A DNA stretch of 64,000 nucleotides, taken from assembly GCA_013398175.1 (NCBI GenBank), contig VZRZ01002000.1, forward strand, positions 83,140-147,139. Direction: 5' to 3'. The notes below the pieces were generated by a model. It was not told the DNA's origin. It did no database searches and saw only the letters and a program-made list of their open reading frames with translations. The translations under genes were made by a program, and so were the position numbers. The stretch comes from Climacteris rufus. Its lineage: Eukaryota > Chordata > Aves > Passeriformes > Climacteridae. Positions 12,515 through 26,155 of this stretch are shown here, piece after piece (the first letter of the stretch is position 1; every line of letters begins with the position of its first letter).

Positions 12515-13429
12515 GCAATCAATCCTACAGCCCCAGGACACAACCAGACCTTGGCTGGGAAGGGCTGAGTGCATTTCTCATGAAAACATCCAATGACATG
12601 TAGAGGAGTCAAATGGTTTAAAGAAATTCCCCTGGACCCATGAAGAAAGTGCTCAGAATCCAACCAGGTGATTGTTCACACTCACATCCACTCCTGTGTG
12701 TTCTGCAGTGATGAGGATGGGGGGGAAGAGGAGGAAGACAAAGAACAGAGACAAGGCCTGCTTCTCCCACATCCTGGGAAACTTCCAGGATTCTGACACA
12801 GCAAACAGGATTAATGCCTTTACCATCAGTATTAACACTCTTCCTACCAAAACACTGAGGCCAAAACCTTGGTAGAAGTCCAAACAGGCACCAGTAGGAG
12901 CCCTAAAATGAGTGTCTGGGTTTAGGTTTATCTCAACCAAATTAAGGAGGAAAATCTCTAAAAAGAAACTGAAACTCAGATGTTTCATTTGAGGCTCCAT
13001 AAGACTCAGAAATTCCCTAATGGTTGATATATAAGGCTCCAGCCTCTCTTATTCTAGCAAAAGGCACTTCCCAGCAAACATGAAGCTGCTCTAACTCAGC
13101 CATTCAGAATAAAACAGGTGACACCACTGTCACTGATTTCCAGTTCTGAAAAGAAATGAGTTGGGAAAAGAGATTGAAATGATCATGTGGAAATCTCAAG
13201 TCTTAAGCAGTTATGGGAGAAACTTACATTTCTTTAAACAAACAAGTTTTTTCACTCTGGTTGAGAAAGCCTTGGAGGTACTTGTACACTTGAAGGATTG
13301 CACAGAAAAATCCCTAAGGAAAAGTGGCACTTTGAAATTTTTAATGCTCACAATTTTTAATCTTATTCTCTAACTCAGTGATATTATTTCTTAGAGACAT
13401 TATGTTGGAAAACCTGGATTCTAATGTCT

Positions 13430-13480
13430 ATGGTTGGTCCTGATGATCTGGGAAGACTTTCCAACCTTACTGACTGTATC
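13430..13480 (+). repeat. CR1-type 3' tip (short, diverged)
   Basis: TTGGTCCTGATGATCTGGG then AAGACTTTCCAACCTTACTGA resembles the sense 3' tip of CR1. It is short and diverged. Confidence 0.5.
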
Positions 13481-14924
13481 AGTCCAGGGACACCAAACTC
13501 ATTACACTGCACTGAAAAGCATCCCATGCTTTAAATATTGTCACCTTCTGAGTGCCAAAAAGCAAAGGCAGTGGGGGTTTTAGAGCTTTTCTCGTTAGTC
13601 ACAAGATGCCAGAGTTGGATCCCTGCTAGATTTTGACTAGAAGTGAAGCTCTTGGTTCACTAAATAAGCCCTAGTAAGGACTTAGAGCCAGTCAGTGGGG
13701 TGTAACACAATCCTCTGGAGTAAGGAGAGAAGTGCCAGGAAAATCAGACTCTCCTGAAGCTGGGAGCACTGGGACATCCAACCTCCCACACTCCTGACAC
13801 TCCACACCGTGAGCACTTCATCAACCCAGCTTTTTTCCAGAGGTTCCATGTAAATGTACAGCAAACTCACAGAAAGGCCAGCTGGAAAACCTGAAACTGT
13901 ATTTTCCAGAACACAAGTACACACAGGAATGACCCCGTTTCTCGCCTGTCACGGGTTATTTATGTCCTGTGCCAAAGCACTGCATCAGGTATAGATGCAG
14001 AATCCCAGGGGAGGAAGGAAAATGCTTGCTCAGATAAAAACTGCAGCTTCTGTGTGTTGGCTCAGTGAAGGGCAGCAAGAACAGCACAACAAAATGCTTT
14101 AAGTTCATGGTATTAAAGAAATTACCTTGCAAAACTTTAATAAATAGGATTAGTTTTACTTATGTGAAGTAGTTCATAAGCCATGTCTTGGTTTTTTGAT
14201 CCATATGTTGAGTCCAAAGGATGGACTTGAAGAGTTACAGAGCTAACTGCATAAAGGGTCACAGACAGATCTGGAACTCCTTTTTCATTTCTAATTTAGA
14301 AAATTCTGCCAAAATGCCAGAGGCAGGAGATAAAACAGTAAAGATATGAAAACAATATTTTAACTTTTGGATTTCCCAGATGACAGTTCAGGGAAAGTGG
14401 GTTGTGAACAACTCTGATCACACTGGAAACAGGTTCATATCCTGGGAAGTACCTGAGACTTCTCACTGGAATTGGAATTGGGCTTTTCATTTTTAAACAT
14501 TCAATTCTCTCTCCAGTGAAACAAAGGGTTTGTTGTAACCCTGCCCTTGTCCAATGCACTCTGAAGCTCCTGAAAACCTTGTTCCTCTGACACTCCTCCA
14601 CAGAGAGGCATCACCCTGCAGCCTGCCCTGGCCCAAATTACTGCACATTTCAAGGGAAATGGGTCTCTGACTCAATTCTTGCCAGGGTTTAAACAGCCAG
14701 GCAGGGGGACAAGAGGAACAGCACAACCCCAGGCAGCTCAGCACCCTGGAGGCAGCGGGGCTGACACTGCTCTCCCAGCTCACTCTGACTCATTAACCCA
14801 ACGATGCTCATTAACTCCAGTCAAATGGCCAAGCCCTTAAATCACCAGGCAAGGGCATTAGTGGTCACAATGACACATTTGGGACCTCACAGAGGACAGC
14901 TCTGCTTTCCACAGCAGAGCAGGG

Positions 14925-14990
14925 CCAGGAGTTGGACCTCATGATCCTTGGGGGTCGCTTCCAACTCAGGCTATTCTGTGAGTCTGTGGA
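14925..14990 (+). repeat. CR1-type 3' tip
   Basis: GGAGTTGGACCTCATGATCC, then GTCGCTTCCAACTCAGG and ATTCTGTGAGTCTGTG, is the sense 3' tip of a CR1 subfamily, ending in the 8-base tandem motif. Confidence 0.75.
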
Positions 14991-17900
14991 AAAACAGAAC
15001 CCTTCCAGAGCAGGCTCCCAAGCAGCTCCACTCTGTGGACTAATGAAACACTTCAATTCTTATTTTGCTTTCTAATATTGGTATTTCAATTAAGTTTTGT
15101 CCTAATAACTTAGTAGTCTCCAAGAGAAAATAATGAATTGCCAACAATTCTGTGTAAAATAAACATTTCTCTACAGCAAGCACTGATGCAGTAACTTGTC
15201 TAAATGAGCACACAAAGGATGTAAAATGCTACAGCCCTTCCTACAGCTCAAACCACCTTCAGCCATGGAGCTAAGCACATTTAAATGTGAATAAACTTCT
15301 ACTGTGGAACACTAGAGCACACACACACAGCCTACAAACCTCACAGCACAGGGCCTGTGTGAAACAGGCTGTCATCCAGATTCCTTATTAATTCTGCTGG
15401 CAATTCAACTTATTATTATTGCTACAGTTGCAGACACAGTTTGGTTTACAGGGGCTGTTTTATCCTTAATCTGATCATTACAATTTGCAAGAGACAGTCA
15501 CACGTAATCTTAACAGAAAACACATCATCCACATCTTAATTGTTTTATAACAGGAAAATAAACCATTCATCCATATGATGCACCACAAAGAGTTAGAAGA
15601 GCACCCAGGTATTTTGTTGTTAAAAATCCAAGTCTTCCCTCTCCCCTGGGTTATCTTAAAATCCTAACTGGTAAATTTGGAACATTCTTTTCCAGACCCT
15701 CTGAGTTGAGGAATGGCTGAAGTTCTGCTTCCTCGTGCCATCAGACAGGCCAGGTCAGGTCAGTGGGGAGAGGACAGCAGGGCTCTGGGGCCAAACCTGC
15801 TGGTGCCTCTCAGCAGCACCAACCCCAGCTCTGCAGAGCCTCTGCTGCCCTGGAAATCCTGAGTGGGACCAGGCTGGGAGCTGGGGGATCCAGGGAAGCA
15901 CAGAACAGTTCAAAGGGATGAGGGACCAGGGCAAATAAAGCCCAACACAGCTGGCTGGGTGTATTCAAAGTGCCCATCAGAGCTCAGTGTTCCTGCTAAA
16001 ACATCAATAATTCAAATGCACCAGCCTAAGAACTCACTCCTCCACAAAGAGCTTCCAAAGCCAATCCAGCTTTTATTTAATTTAAAAGCAAATGGCAAAG
16101 CACAACACTAAATCAAACCTTGAGCCAGGGGACTCTGAACCAGTTCTGATGCTTCTCAAGTCTCACACCCTTTATTGAGCCACAATAACCCTGAGCTTCC
16201 CTCACCCCAGCAAGGCAGCACCCTTGTCCTCATATGCCACCCCTTCCTTCCATGCAAACCCTGTCTGCCCCAGGGCTCCAGCTCCCAGTGGGCTCCCTGC
16301 CCATTCCAGCACTGCTGCACCTATGATTATTGCAGGACATAGCAGGTAAAGAATTATTAAATAATTTAACAGCATTGCAAAGTAAATTCCTGGGCTCACA
16401 CTGTAAAAATAACAGTTGTTGTTTTGATTTTTTAACTGCTTCAAGCTGGTAAATGGGAGCTTGCTCCAAAATCTGTTCTTTTAAAGCCTGAATGTTTTGA
16501 CATGTCATACTTGCAATAGAAAAGGTTCACACAAACACCACAGGAAGCAATTACACAGCTGCACTGCAAGGTAAATCAGAACAATTTCTCTTGGGATCTA
16601 AACATAAACTGGCAGGACCAGGCAATAACACCCCACCAAGACATGCATTTTTCTAGTCAATTTGGTTTACAACCATATTTATATAAGTTTCATCAGTCTT
16701 GCAATAGAACAGAATGAATTTTAAGGCCTGTTCAAGGATTCTGAACATATATAATGTATATGGCACTATGTGTTTTTATTTCCAACAGATATAATGCTGG
16801 ATTTGTGGGTGTCTATTAAAGAACCACCTTCCCTCCAGATTATTACTGACATAATTCTGAGTGTGATGGTGCCAAAAGCTCCCTCTGCAGTCAGAGGTGT
16901 CAGCTCTGACTGCAACTCCCAAACCAAGCCCCAAGTCTACAGAAAAACATTTGATGGGGCTTGAGCCATCTCTGTGCAGAGCTACACAAGCTTCTCATAA
17001 AAGCTCCTTCTGGGAAATGAAGTATTTGAAAGAAAGAAGTTCACAATGGTGGTAGGGAATGTCTCGCACCTTAAAAGCATTTCCCAGAGCAAGTTTTTAT
17101 CAATATTTCTTTTACTCTTCTGGTTGAATGATGGAAAGAAGAACTGCTGAGTACAGTCAAAGTTTGTTCACTTTGTTTTAAGAGAAACAAGAAGTTAAAC
17201 TTTAGGGGAGGGAGTCTGGAAGAGGCAGTGAGAGCATCACATGCCTCTTCACCTAAGTATTTGATTTTCAAAGCCCACAGCCATACATCCACATCTAATG
17301 GAAGCGTTTTCTTTCCATTTGATGCTGCTTTACCAGGAAAACAACAGCCTGAATTTGCAGGTTCTGCTGACAAAATGGCCAGAAATGACAAGCCAGAGGA
17401 AGAAACTGATACCTTTGGAATCCTGAGTGGACATGAAAGAGCTTTCTGCTCGGGATGCTCAGGAGACAGGAGAGCTGAGGGCCAGTGCCTTGCCTGCAGG
17501 ACAGGGAGGCAGGAGCCTCCACCTTCTGCTCACACCCCACAGCAAGGGGTAAAATAACAAACCCACCAAAGCCCACAAACATCTCCAAATGCCTTCCAGA
17601 TATCCAACAGTCTGTGTGGGGGGAGTGTGTGCCTGTGTGTCTGTTCCTCCTTTGAAAATCAGAAATCTGCCTGAATCCAGACCCTTGGGAATGTTTATGT
17701 TCACAGGAAATCTGCCCCAATCTCTCTGCTGCAAGTAAAACAAACAGAAGTGTGGTCTCAGCTCAGCAGATCCAGAAACAGCCTCTGTGATCCCTGTGCA
17801 GCTGCACATGCAGAGCCCTGGCACAGGACAGCCCCCACTTCACAGGGAGCATCCAAACACCAGGAGCCCCAGTGCTTCCCCCTGGCAGGGGACAGCTGGA

Positions 17901-18228
17901 ACAGGAGTGAGTGGGCACTCCTGTTCCCCCCTGGGCACTCACACTGCTCTGCCCTCATTTCAACTGAGGCAGCAACCCTGAGCCCTCCACAGCCCATGCC
18001 CTGCTGGGACACTGCAGTACTCACTGAAGCAGTGCTGATTTGGCAAGGTTGGGAACTACCTGGACACCAGATCATGGAACCATCAAGAGGAAATGGTCCC
18101 AAGGTCAGGACACAGCACACCTGGAGACACAAGTGGGGCACACCTGGGCTGCTCAAACCTTAAACAGAAAGGGGTGTCAAAGCCAACACAGTCAACAAAT
18201 GCTGCAGGATCAGATTGTATCCTAGGAA

Positions 18229-18478
18229 CACAGAACTGCAGAATCCCAGAAGGGTTTGGGTTGGAAGGGACCTTAAAGCCCATCCAGTGCCACCGCCTCC
18301 ATGGGCAGGGACACCTCCCACTGTCCCAGGGTCCCATCCAGCCTGGCCTTGGGCACTGCCAGGGCTGGGGCAGCCCCAGCTGCTCTGGGCACCCTGTGCC
18401 AGGGCCTCCCAGGGAGGAATTCCTCCCCAACATCCCATCCATCCCTGCCCTCTGTCAGTTATCCCAGCCGTGCTCCTT
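18229..18478 (-). repeat. CR1 LINE 3' fragment, about 250 bp
   Basis: Antisense CR1: CAGAATCCCAGAAGGGTTTG, GGACCTTAAAGCCCATCCAG, GCCTTGGGCACTGCC, GGGCACCCTGTGCCAGGGCC. Open frames on both strands here derive from this element. Confidence 0.93.
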
Positions 18479-21400
18479 CTCAGGGAATGAATGAAAACCT
18501 TCCTGGGGCAGGCAGGGCAGGCAGGGCAGAGCCCCAGGGAAAGCTCAGCTCAGCAGTGCCTGAGTGCTGCCCCCAAGCTCACTGTGCCATCAGCCCCCCA
18601 AGCTCTGGCACACCAGCACCCACTGAACAAACTGCCCTTGCTGTGGGCAGCTACAGCCTAAACACAGCATGGGAATGTTCCCAGAGAAGTCTGGTTTCAC
18701 AGCTCATTCATCCTCTGGCTTGACAAAGCTCCCCGGGAGGAGAAACACACAGCCCTGCTCCTGTAAATCTCAGGGATCGTATCTACAAGCCAGTTATTAA
18801 ATCACTCCAGCCTGGCATGCTGGCACATCCATGAGCCCAAATATTATGCTGCATTTTAACACCATTCCTGCTAACAGGATGGCTGACTACAGACAAAACC
18901 AGAAGGGATTTAATCTCCCTTCAAACACTTCTGAAACAGGGATTATTTTTCTGGAGCCCCCAGAATCTTTTCCAATTTTTAACATATTTTAATTATACAT
19001 ACAATACATCTTTCTGGTTTTTTCAGGTCATTAAATCTCAGGGAAGAAAAAATTTCCAACACAACTGTTCCAGTTACTAATGAAACCAGTTTTAACACGT
19101 TTCTGTGACACATTGGTAAAGATGGTTTATGGGGCTGGCAAAAGGCAGGAGGTCAATGTCAAAGTAACAAGTGGGCTTATTACAGCCACTTTAAGATTTT
19201 CCCATGCCATCTAATAGCCACTATGCACCAAAAAAAGCTAAAATTCCACAGACAAGCTTGCTGTATTTCCAGTGTAAAATGCAGGGGAGGGGAAAATAAA
19301 CTGGATTCCTGCAGGAGGTCTGTTTTCTGTCCCAGATGGGTCTCTTCTCCCGTGGAGATATGGATTATTCCCTATAAACTCATAAAAACATCTGAAAGCA
19401 AAAGGAGAAGGAAAAAAAGCAGCAAAAAATACCTGTTGTTCTGAATCAACAGGTAAAATCTCATTTGCTTGTAACACTTCTTTGTGTGGGTTCTGGCTCA
19501 CCCTTCCCTGTGTTCAGCTCCATGAGCATCTTTTTCAAATAAAGAACAGAGATGGAACCAGGCAGAGCTGGTCAAGATAAATAAATGAAGGGAAATACTG
19601 TGAGAGGCCATTCCATAACCAGGCAGCTGAGCAATGCCAGCCAAATTACCTTTTCCTTAATGAAAAAAGATAAAGGATCCATTTGAGAACAGTCAGGCAC
19701 AGGGAGCAGAGTGTGTAAAACACCTCCAGAGTGACTTAGCAGTAAATCCACACAGGAACAGAGCCCGGGTCTGCCCCCTGCCCTGGGGATCAGGCACAGC
19801 TCCACACTTGGAGTTATCCTTGAGCTGCATTTCTGCCCATTTCACTGGGCAAAGAGAACAGGCAACCTGGAATTTCACAGCTGTGATCTTGTTCCAGGGA
19901 AGAATTTTTCTGAGGAGCCTGTGGCAAGTTGGAAGCAAGACCAGGAAACAGCAGAATCCAAAAACTGAGGTGAACTTACTCGAATATTTTCCTAACTCCT
20001 TTGGCAGCAAGAACCTGGCCCAGAGACTCCAAATTTTTAAAATTTGTTGATCTTGGCAGGAGGCTGTGCCAATTTTCAGGGAATTGTGGCTGGAATTATT
20101 AACTTAATAGAAGCAGTTTCCACCTACACTCTGAACAGTTGTTTTTATATTACCCACGTCCTTAAACATCCCCCCCTTGCAACATCCTCCCCCCACTCTG
20201 GAAAGAAATTACATGGAAAAGATGGGGAATGGGAGGGGAAATCCTTGGTTTAAAGAAGGAGAACACATGAGAATCCAGCCAGATCACTTGGGGAGGAGAT
20301 TAACAGCATCCAAATGTGAAGGACTGAAAAGAAAACCCTCTTCACACACACTCAGGGTCTGCAGCTCACTCAAATATTCATAAAGACAAAGCAAAGTGAG
20401 CAAAATTGTCTTTCGAAGCACCAATACACACTGAAATGCAGGCCCATTTTTGTGGTTTTTACTAAGAACTTGCATCTTTTAGAGGGACTGGGGCAGGGAA
20501 TTGCTGTTTCATGTTTTGCCTTTAAAAATCAGTATTTTTTCCTTCTTAAACACTTCACAAATGAGTGGGATAAATGATATTACAGCCTGGAGCTGCTCAA
20601 GACTGCCAAAACACTGAAAGCATCATATCCACAGAAGAGCTGGGGACAAACAAGCCCTCCTGCACTGCAGGCACTGAGCAGGCTTGGGATAAAATCCCAG
20701 ATGGAAGGAGATGTGAGCCAGGCTGTCCCACCTCAGGCAGACATGAGCAGGGAGCATCCCCATCCCTGCTGTCTCCAGCTCATGCTCAGGACTCCTCTCA
20801 CTGTGCCACAAGCACCTACCCCACTTAACCCCAGGCAAGGGCATCAGCTCAAGCTTTTACAGTTCTGTTTCCTTTGCAATCCATCTTAGGAAAAAAATGA
20901 CAGAGTCCTTCACAAGCACATTCCCCCCATGTACCCCCTTCCCTGGAATATCATTAAAGAAAAGAAAAAAGTCAAACCAAAAGAAGATGATCCCACAAAG
21001 TGTCTTCTCAACAGGCTTTGCTGGCAAGAGGCACAGAAGGGCTGAGCTGCTCTCTGCAGCGTTTTTAACTCCGAGGGCACAACAGGAAAATGCAATTCCA
21101 GGGGCAAAGGGCAGATGCTGCTGGAGGCAGCCCAGGAGCTTGGCTGGAGCGTTCCAGAGGCTTTCCCACTGCACAGTTCCTGACAGGAATTCCTGGCAGC
21201 TGATGCTCCACGGGCGGAAGTGATTCTGCCTCAAATACTTCCTTCACCACTGATAACACAATTCCTGCCACTGCCCTGCCAAGGCTGAGCTGATAAGGAG
21301 AGATCTGTAGCCCGGTGCTGCTCACACAGGGATTTATTTTTAGAAGGCAGATATGGAAACCCAAAGGCAGAGACTGTGCTGGTTGAAGGGATAATTCTGT

Positions 21401-21681
21401 GTCAAATGCAAGATGCTGAAGTGATATGGATGTGCATTACAGGACTTTCCTTGAGCAAATGGCTTTTCAGGGAGCAAAGAATATTATCTGGGAAGGGTAG
21501 AGCTGATCAGCTCCCCATATTCCATTACCAAAACCTACCCCACGAAAGATAATTTCTTAATTCTTTCAAGTGAAGAACGGAGTATTTATTCCTGGCAGGA
21601 AGTAGATATTGAAGGATTTCCTAATCACTGTTTCTCCTGTTTATATTAATGGCATGTAGCACTAAGTATTGTATTCTATTT

Positions 21682-21812
21682 CATAGAATCACAGAATATC
21701 CTGCACTGGGAGGGACCATGGGAGCATCCAGCCCAGCTCCTGGCCACCCAGGACACCCAGCAATCCCCCCTGTACCTTGTCCAAGCACTCCTGGAGCTCT
21801 GACAGGCTTTTT
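21682..21812 (-). repeat. CR1 fragment of a different subfamily
   Basis: TCATAGAATCACAGAATATC, then GGGAGGGACCATGGGAGCATC, CTCCTGGCCACCCAGGACA and CCTTGTCCAAGCACTCCTGG. This fits an older CR1 subfamily than the CCATGGGCAGGGACACC type. Confidence 0.8.
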
Positions 21813-24800
21813 CAGCATCTGTGTATTGAATTACATTCATATCTTCTGAATTATAACAGAAACTTAACTCTGTCTCAGTCTAGAGTCAGTTCCTAATGCA
21901 AGGAAAAGAATCTGGGACTCCATCTCACATTTTTAAACTCAGTGAATTTGAAGCTGCTTCAGTGAGTCCCACACAGTTTTGATGAGCTCTTTTCAGCTAT
22001 TTATTCATAAATCTGACAGAAAACCAACAGATATGAAACCAAGCTTGCACTTGCTACATGCAAAGTGCTGATGAACAGTGTGCATTTTTATCATGTCACA
22101 GGTGTAATTACAGACTCTTCTGCACAAATTTAATCACTTGGAAATTGCCTTCTATTTGTACAGAGATTTTTATGTAGACTTCTCACCAATGCATTTAGTG
22201 AGCGGAAACCAGGTCAAAAAAGTTAAAGGGGAGATACCTCATGTTTCAGGTAAATTGAGAAGAAACATGGCATCTCACTGGGACACAGAGCATGGCGAGG
22301 CTGAGCCACAGTTCTAAACATTTATCCCAGGTCAGAATAAAACACATCCATGAGGCAGAACCTGGCTCTTCATTATCAATTAAAAATCAGTGTTGCAGCC
22401 TTTAAGATAAATGCAGCAATAAACAGAAGGTAATTCAGCAAAATGCCCGTGAATTTTGGGCACTGATGCAATCTGTGAGGCTTAACCTGTGAGCACAGCT
22501 TTGACATCAGCACCTTTGCCTGTAACCAGCAATTCCTGGGATGCCACACGTGCCTGGCTGGCCAGCCACAGCTAAGGGTGAGCTATTGCTGTCGAAAGCA
22601 GCGTGGCAGAACATTTCTGAAGAGAAAAAGCACCCCAAATGCACCCAGCTTCACTAGCAGTGTGCAAGGATAGGAAGAGAACAAATCCCTTTTTATACCT
22701 CTCGGCAAGTTAATTTAAAACGATCTCATGAGGTGAAATGGCAAGCTATTAATACCTTCTGCACCATGAGACCATATTCTAAATGACACAAACGTTACAA
22801 AACAACCTGAAATTTGGCCAGGCTGTTAATAGACAGCATTACACAATTCCTGACACGGACAGATAATACTGTATTTCTACTATGCAAATTTTTAACAGTG
22901 AATAGATTTTGAAAGCAGTTTACACCCACCACCCCTCAGATGCAACTCAGTAATTCTCTATTAGGTGCCAAGCTGTCACTTCCCATCACTGCAGCCCACT
23001 GCTATTCTCTGCTCCAACTTGGGAGCACAAAGGAGCCTCCAACTTGATTAAAATGCATGAGCCCTGTGTGAACCTATTTTTAAATCTCCAAACTAATACT
23101 GCTGTTGTATTAACAGCTTTCATTTATTTTACCATTAATACTGGTATTCTAAGGAAGTGCTGCAATGCTTTATCCTTTCACATTTCAGGAGCAAAGCTCT
23201 TGTTCTCAGAGATTTTTCACCACATAAAAACGTCCTGACACTGTGGGGATTTATCAGAATCTTGTTTAGGAAAAGGAAGGAATGAGAGGCACAGAGGGCC
23301 TGAATAACCTTATTTAAGCACAAATTTTGCTTTAGGTGGACAAATAGTTAAACATGGAGGGTTTTGCAGAGGTAAATGTGGTGGAAACAGAGAACTGATC
23401 CCCTCAGCACACAGAAAGCCTCAATTTTATGGCAGTTCTGAGGCTGCCACCAGCCCCTGTCTTCCTCCTGGTTTCACAGCACAGACACAGAAAACAGCTC
23501 AGGGGCTGAGATAACCAGTACCAGCTCAATAATCAATACTATCTTGATTTCCTGTGCTATAACCTTCCCCCATTTTTGTTTTTCATGCAGACCTCCTCTG
23601 GTTACAGCCTCTGGTCTGGTTGTGCCAGGGGAGCACTGAGCAGAGCAGGGGAAGCTGCAGGAGCAGGAATGACACCACAAAAAGCAGTGCTAGACAGCTC
23701 CTGCTTGTGGCAACTTCCCAGCAGGACAGGCTTCAGGAAAACCTGGAAAGGATGTATCATTACATGATTTTAGTTCTCCCTCTCACAAACACAAAAACAA
23801 ACCCTGCAAGTCTGCCCCACCATCCTGGAAACATCCCAGGAAATGCTTAAACCCACAAAATAATTAAATTATTGGTCATCAAAACGATGTGCCATGCACA
23901 GGTTGTGCTCCCTCTGCAGCTGCACACTGTGCTGAACATCCCTGCATGATGGGCAGGAGGACTTGGGGAACCACAGGATGTAAAAACCCATCTGTGTGTA
24001 CAGAGCTGCTCCAACACAAAACTTCTCTCCAGAAAGACTGAAAATTTAGTGGTGTCAAATCAGCAAATTACCAGGAGGCAGAAAGCAGGGACATGGATCA
24101 GTCACGCTGACTGCACACACAGAAAATGAAAATAAACAGAGTCTCCAGCAGAGTGAGGGCTGCTCCTGTCTGCCCAGCAGCCCATTTCCCAGGGAGCTGG
24201 CTGGGAGCTGAGCCCTTGGCACTGTCCCTCGTGCCCTGGATTCTGTGCCACTTGCTGTGCCAGTGTGTCCAGGTGTCTGCAGAGCCCACACAGCACCGTG
24301 ACCTGCTCAGGGCCACCACGGGTGAGCAACAGCAGATCCCAGCCCCAAACAGCACCCAAGCTCCTTCCCAGCTGGAATTTTGCAGAGACAGAGAAAAAAA
24401 CGAGCTGCATAATTCTGCTTGCAAAACTGTCAAGTACAGCAGCATGAAAGGCTGTAAATAATTCAGTCAGTATTACAGGAAATGTTTTACAAATGAAAAG
24501 GTTGTAACCTCCTTTTGGCTACAAAGCTGGCAGATGCTGGAGGCATTCCTGCTCTAAGTGCAGAACAAAATGGGCCCTGTTTGGGAGAAGCTGCTGGGTG
24601 TGAGCCCTCTCTGGAAAAGGCTTCTGCCGTGTTCCTGAGGGAGGGATCACAGCGGAGCACAGCCTGCACACCCCAGAAATGCAGCTCAGCCTGACAAGCA
24701 GTTTCTGCTATTTTGATGACACAGCTGCTGCAATGCATAAGGCACAGCTAAGGGAAGGGATAAATTTGATTTATTTATATTTACATAAATACATTCACGC

Positions 24801-25141
24801 AATTGTTTAATCACACACGCAAACCAAAAATACACACGCGGTGATTACAGATGACTCAAGACTGAATGTTTGATACAGGCTTAAAACAGTGACATCAGTC
24901 AAACCAGTGGAAATAAAACCATCTCCAAGCTCAAAGGAGAGCTCCCCATGGCTGAGTGCAGATTCTGCCCCAGCACATGGAAGCAATTCCAGATAAAGCC
25001 TCTATGGCTTTGAGTTCTTATCACTAAGCATTTTGCAACAAATTAAATAAACCTCAGTGGAGGTCCCTGTATACCTCCCCACCAGGTCAGCTGGCAGCCA
25101 AACACAAGAGGTTCTGGGTATCAAAGAAATCCAAGACTCAC

Positions 25142-25226
25142 CTGTATGTTGCCAAAGTCCACGTTTTCATAGTGGAAATGTGCACACTCAGCCATCTTCG
25201 GGAAGTGCCCCTTTGTGAAGGATAAC
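25142..25226 (-). CDS. ARHGAP32: ARHGAP32 coding exon ('LSFTKGHFPKMAECAHFHYENVDFGNIQ')
   Basis: This is the third visible ARHGAP32 exon, 85 nt: one base (G) completing the lysine codon begun in the previous exon, then 28 codons. It reads LSFTKGHFPKMAEC, then AHFHYENVDFGNIQ, and leads straight into the PX domain in the known protein. The acceptor is GTGTGCTCCAG|G (AG at 25228-25227), with a rather weak pyrimidine tract. The donor CAG|GTGAGTC (GT at 25141-25140) is strong. The exon ends in phase 0. The following PX-domain exon (human LSLSEEQ...) was looked for by eye in 1-25141 and not found, so the downstream intron is probably longer than 25 kb. A 31-bp minisatellite ends about 200 bases upstream of the acceptor. 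Confidence 0.95.
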
Positions 25227-25428
25227 CTGGAGCACACCAAGAGCACACCATGAGATGGATGCAGATCACTCAACAGAGGCAAACCACAGGTACTGATACA
25301 AAACAATGACAACTTGCTCATCTTAAAGCCAAGGGAACACAGGGATTTGTTGATGTGATGCACCAAAACAGTGGGTAAAGGAACCGAGTGAGAAAAGAAA
25401 GCTGAAATGCCAACTGGCTTTTCCACTG

Positions 25429-26053
25429 CATCCCTGCAGAGCTGTGTGGGGCATTCCAGCAGCACCACATCCCACTGCATCCCTACAGAGCTGTGTGGGG
25501 CATTCCAGCAGCACCACATCCCAGTGCATCCCTGCAGAAGTGCCTGGGGCATTCCAGCATCCCTGCAGAAGTGCCTGGGGCATTCCAGCATCCCTGCAGA
25601 AGTGCCTGGGGCATTCCAGCATCCCTGCAGAAGTGCCTGGGGCATTCCAGCATCCCTGCAGAAGTGCCTGGGGCATTCCAGCATCCCTGCAGAAGTGCCT
25701 GGGGCATTCCAGCATCCCTGCAGAAGTGCCTGGGGCATTCCAGCATCCCTGCAGAAGTGCCTGGGGCATTCCAGCATCCCTGCAGAAGTGCCTGGGGCAT
25801 TCCAGCATCCCTGCAGAAGTGCCTGGGGCATTCCAGCATCCCTGCAGAAGTGCCTGGGGCATTCCAGCATCCCTGCAGAAGTGCCTGGGGCATTCCAGCA
25901 TCCCTGCAGAAGTGCCTGGGGCATTCCAGCATCCCTGCAGAAGTGCCTGGGGCATTCCAGCATCCCTGCAGAAGTGCCTGGGGCATTCCAGCATCCCTGC
26001 AGAAGTGCCTGGGGCATTCCAGCATCCCTGCAGAAGTGCCTGGGGCATTCCAG
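25429..26053. repeat. 31-bp minisatellite, 17 identical copies plus two 49-bp relatives
   Basis: The array begins with two 49-bp units (starting at 25429 and 25478), each made of a 31-bp relative plus an 18-bp spacer with CAGCACCACATCCC. From 25527 to 26053 there are 17 copies of a 31-bp unit that begins CATCCCTGCAG, contains GTGCCTGGGG and ends CATTCCAG. I see no difference between the copies, which implies very recent amplification or assembly from a collapsed consensus. The array lies wholly inside the ARHGAP32 intron 25227-27218. On the minus strand each unit carries CACTTCTGCAG|G, which resembles a splice acceptor. No frame contains a stop, which is why long false ORFs appear here. Confidence 0.97.
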
Positions 26054-26155
26054 CAGCAGCACAGCCAGCAGGATGTGGGACACAGAGCAGGGACAAGCAG
26101 CTGCACCTCACAATGCACATCCACAGCCACGGACACGAGGAAAGCAGAACTTTAC

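Larger units (their letters stand above)
10565..25141. other. ARHGAP32 intron sequence following exon 25142-25226
   Basis: This is continuous intron after the donor at 25141. It holds six CR1 fragments and one short CA run, otherwise unique sequence. I searched for PX-domain coding sequence (human YEDFR, HLCIYDRRF motifs) on the minus strand and saw none. Confidence 0.75.

Noticed and set aside
1..25141. The ARHGAP32 PX-domain exon
   Set aside because: I looked for coding sequence of the expected YEDFR and YDRRF motifs on the minus strand and found none. A translated search of the window with the PX-RICS protein would settle it.
25429..26053. CRISPR-like array
   Set aside because: Units are directly adjacent and identical, with no unique spacers, in a vertebrate intron; it is a minisatellite.
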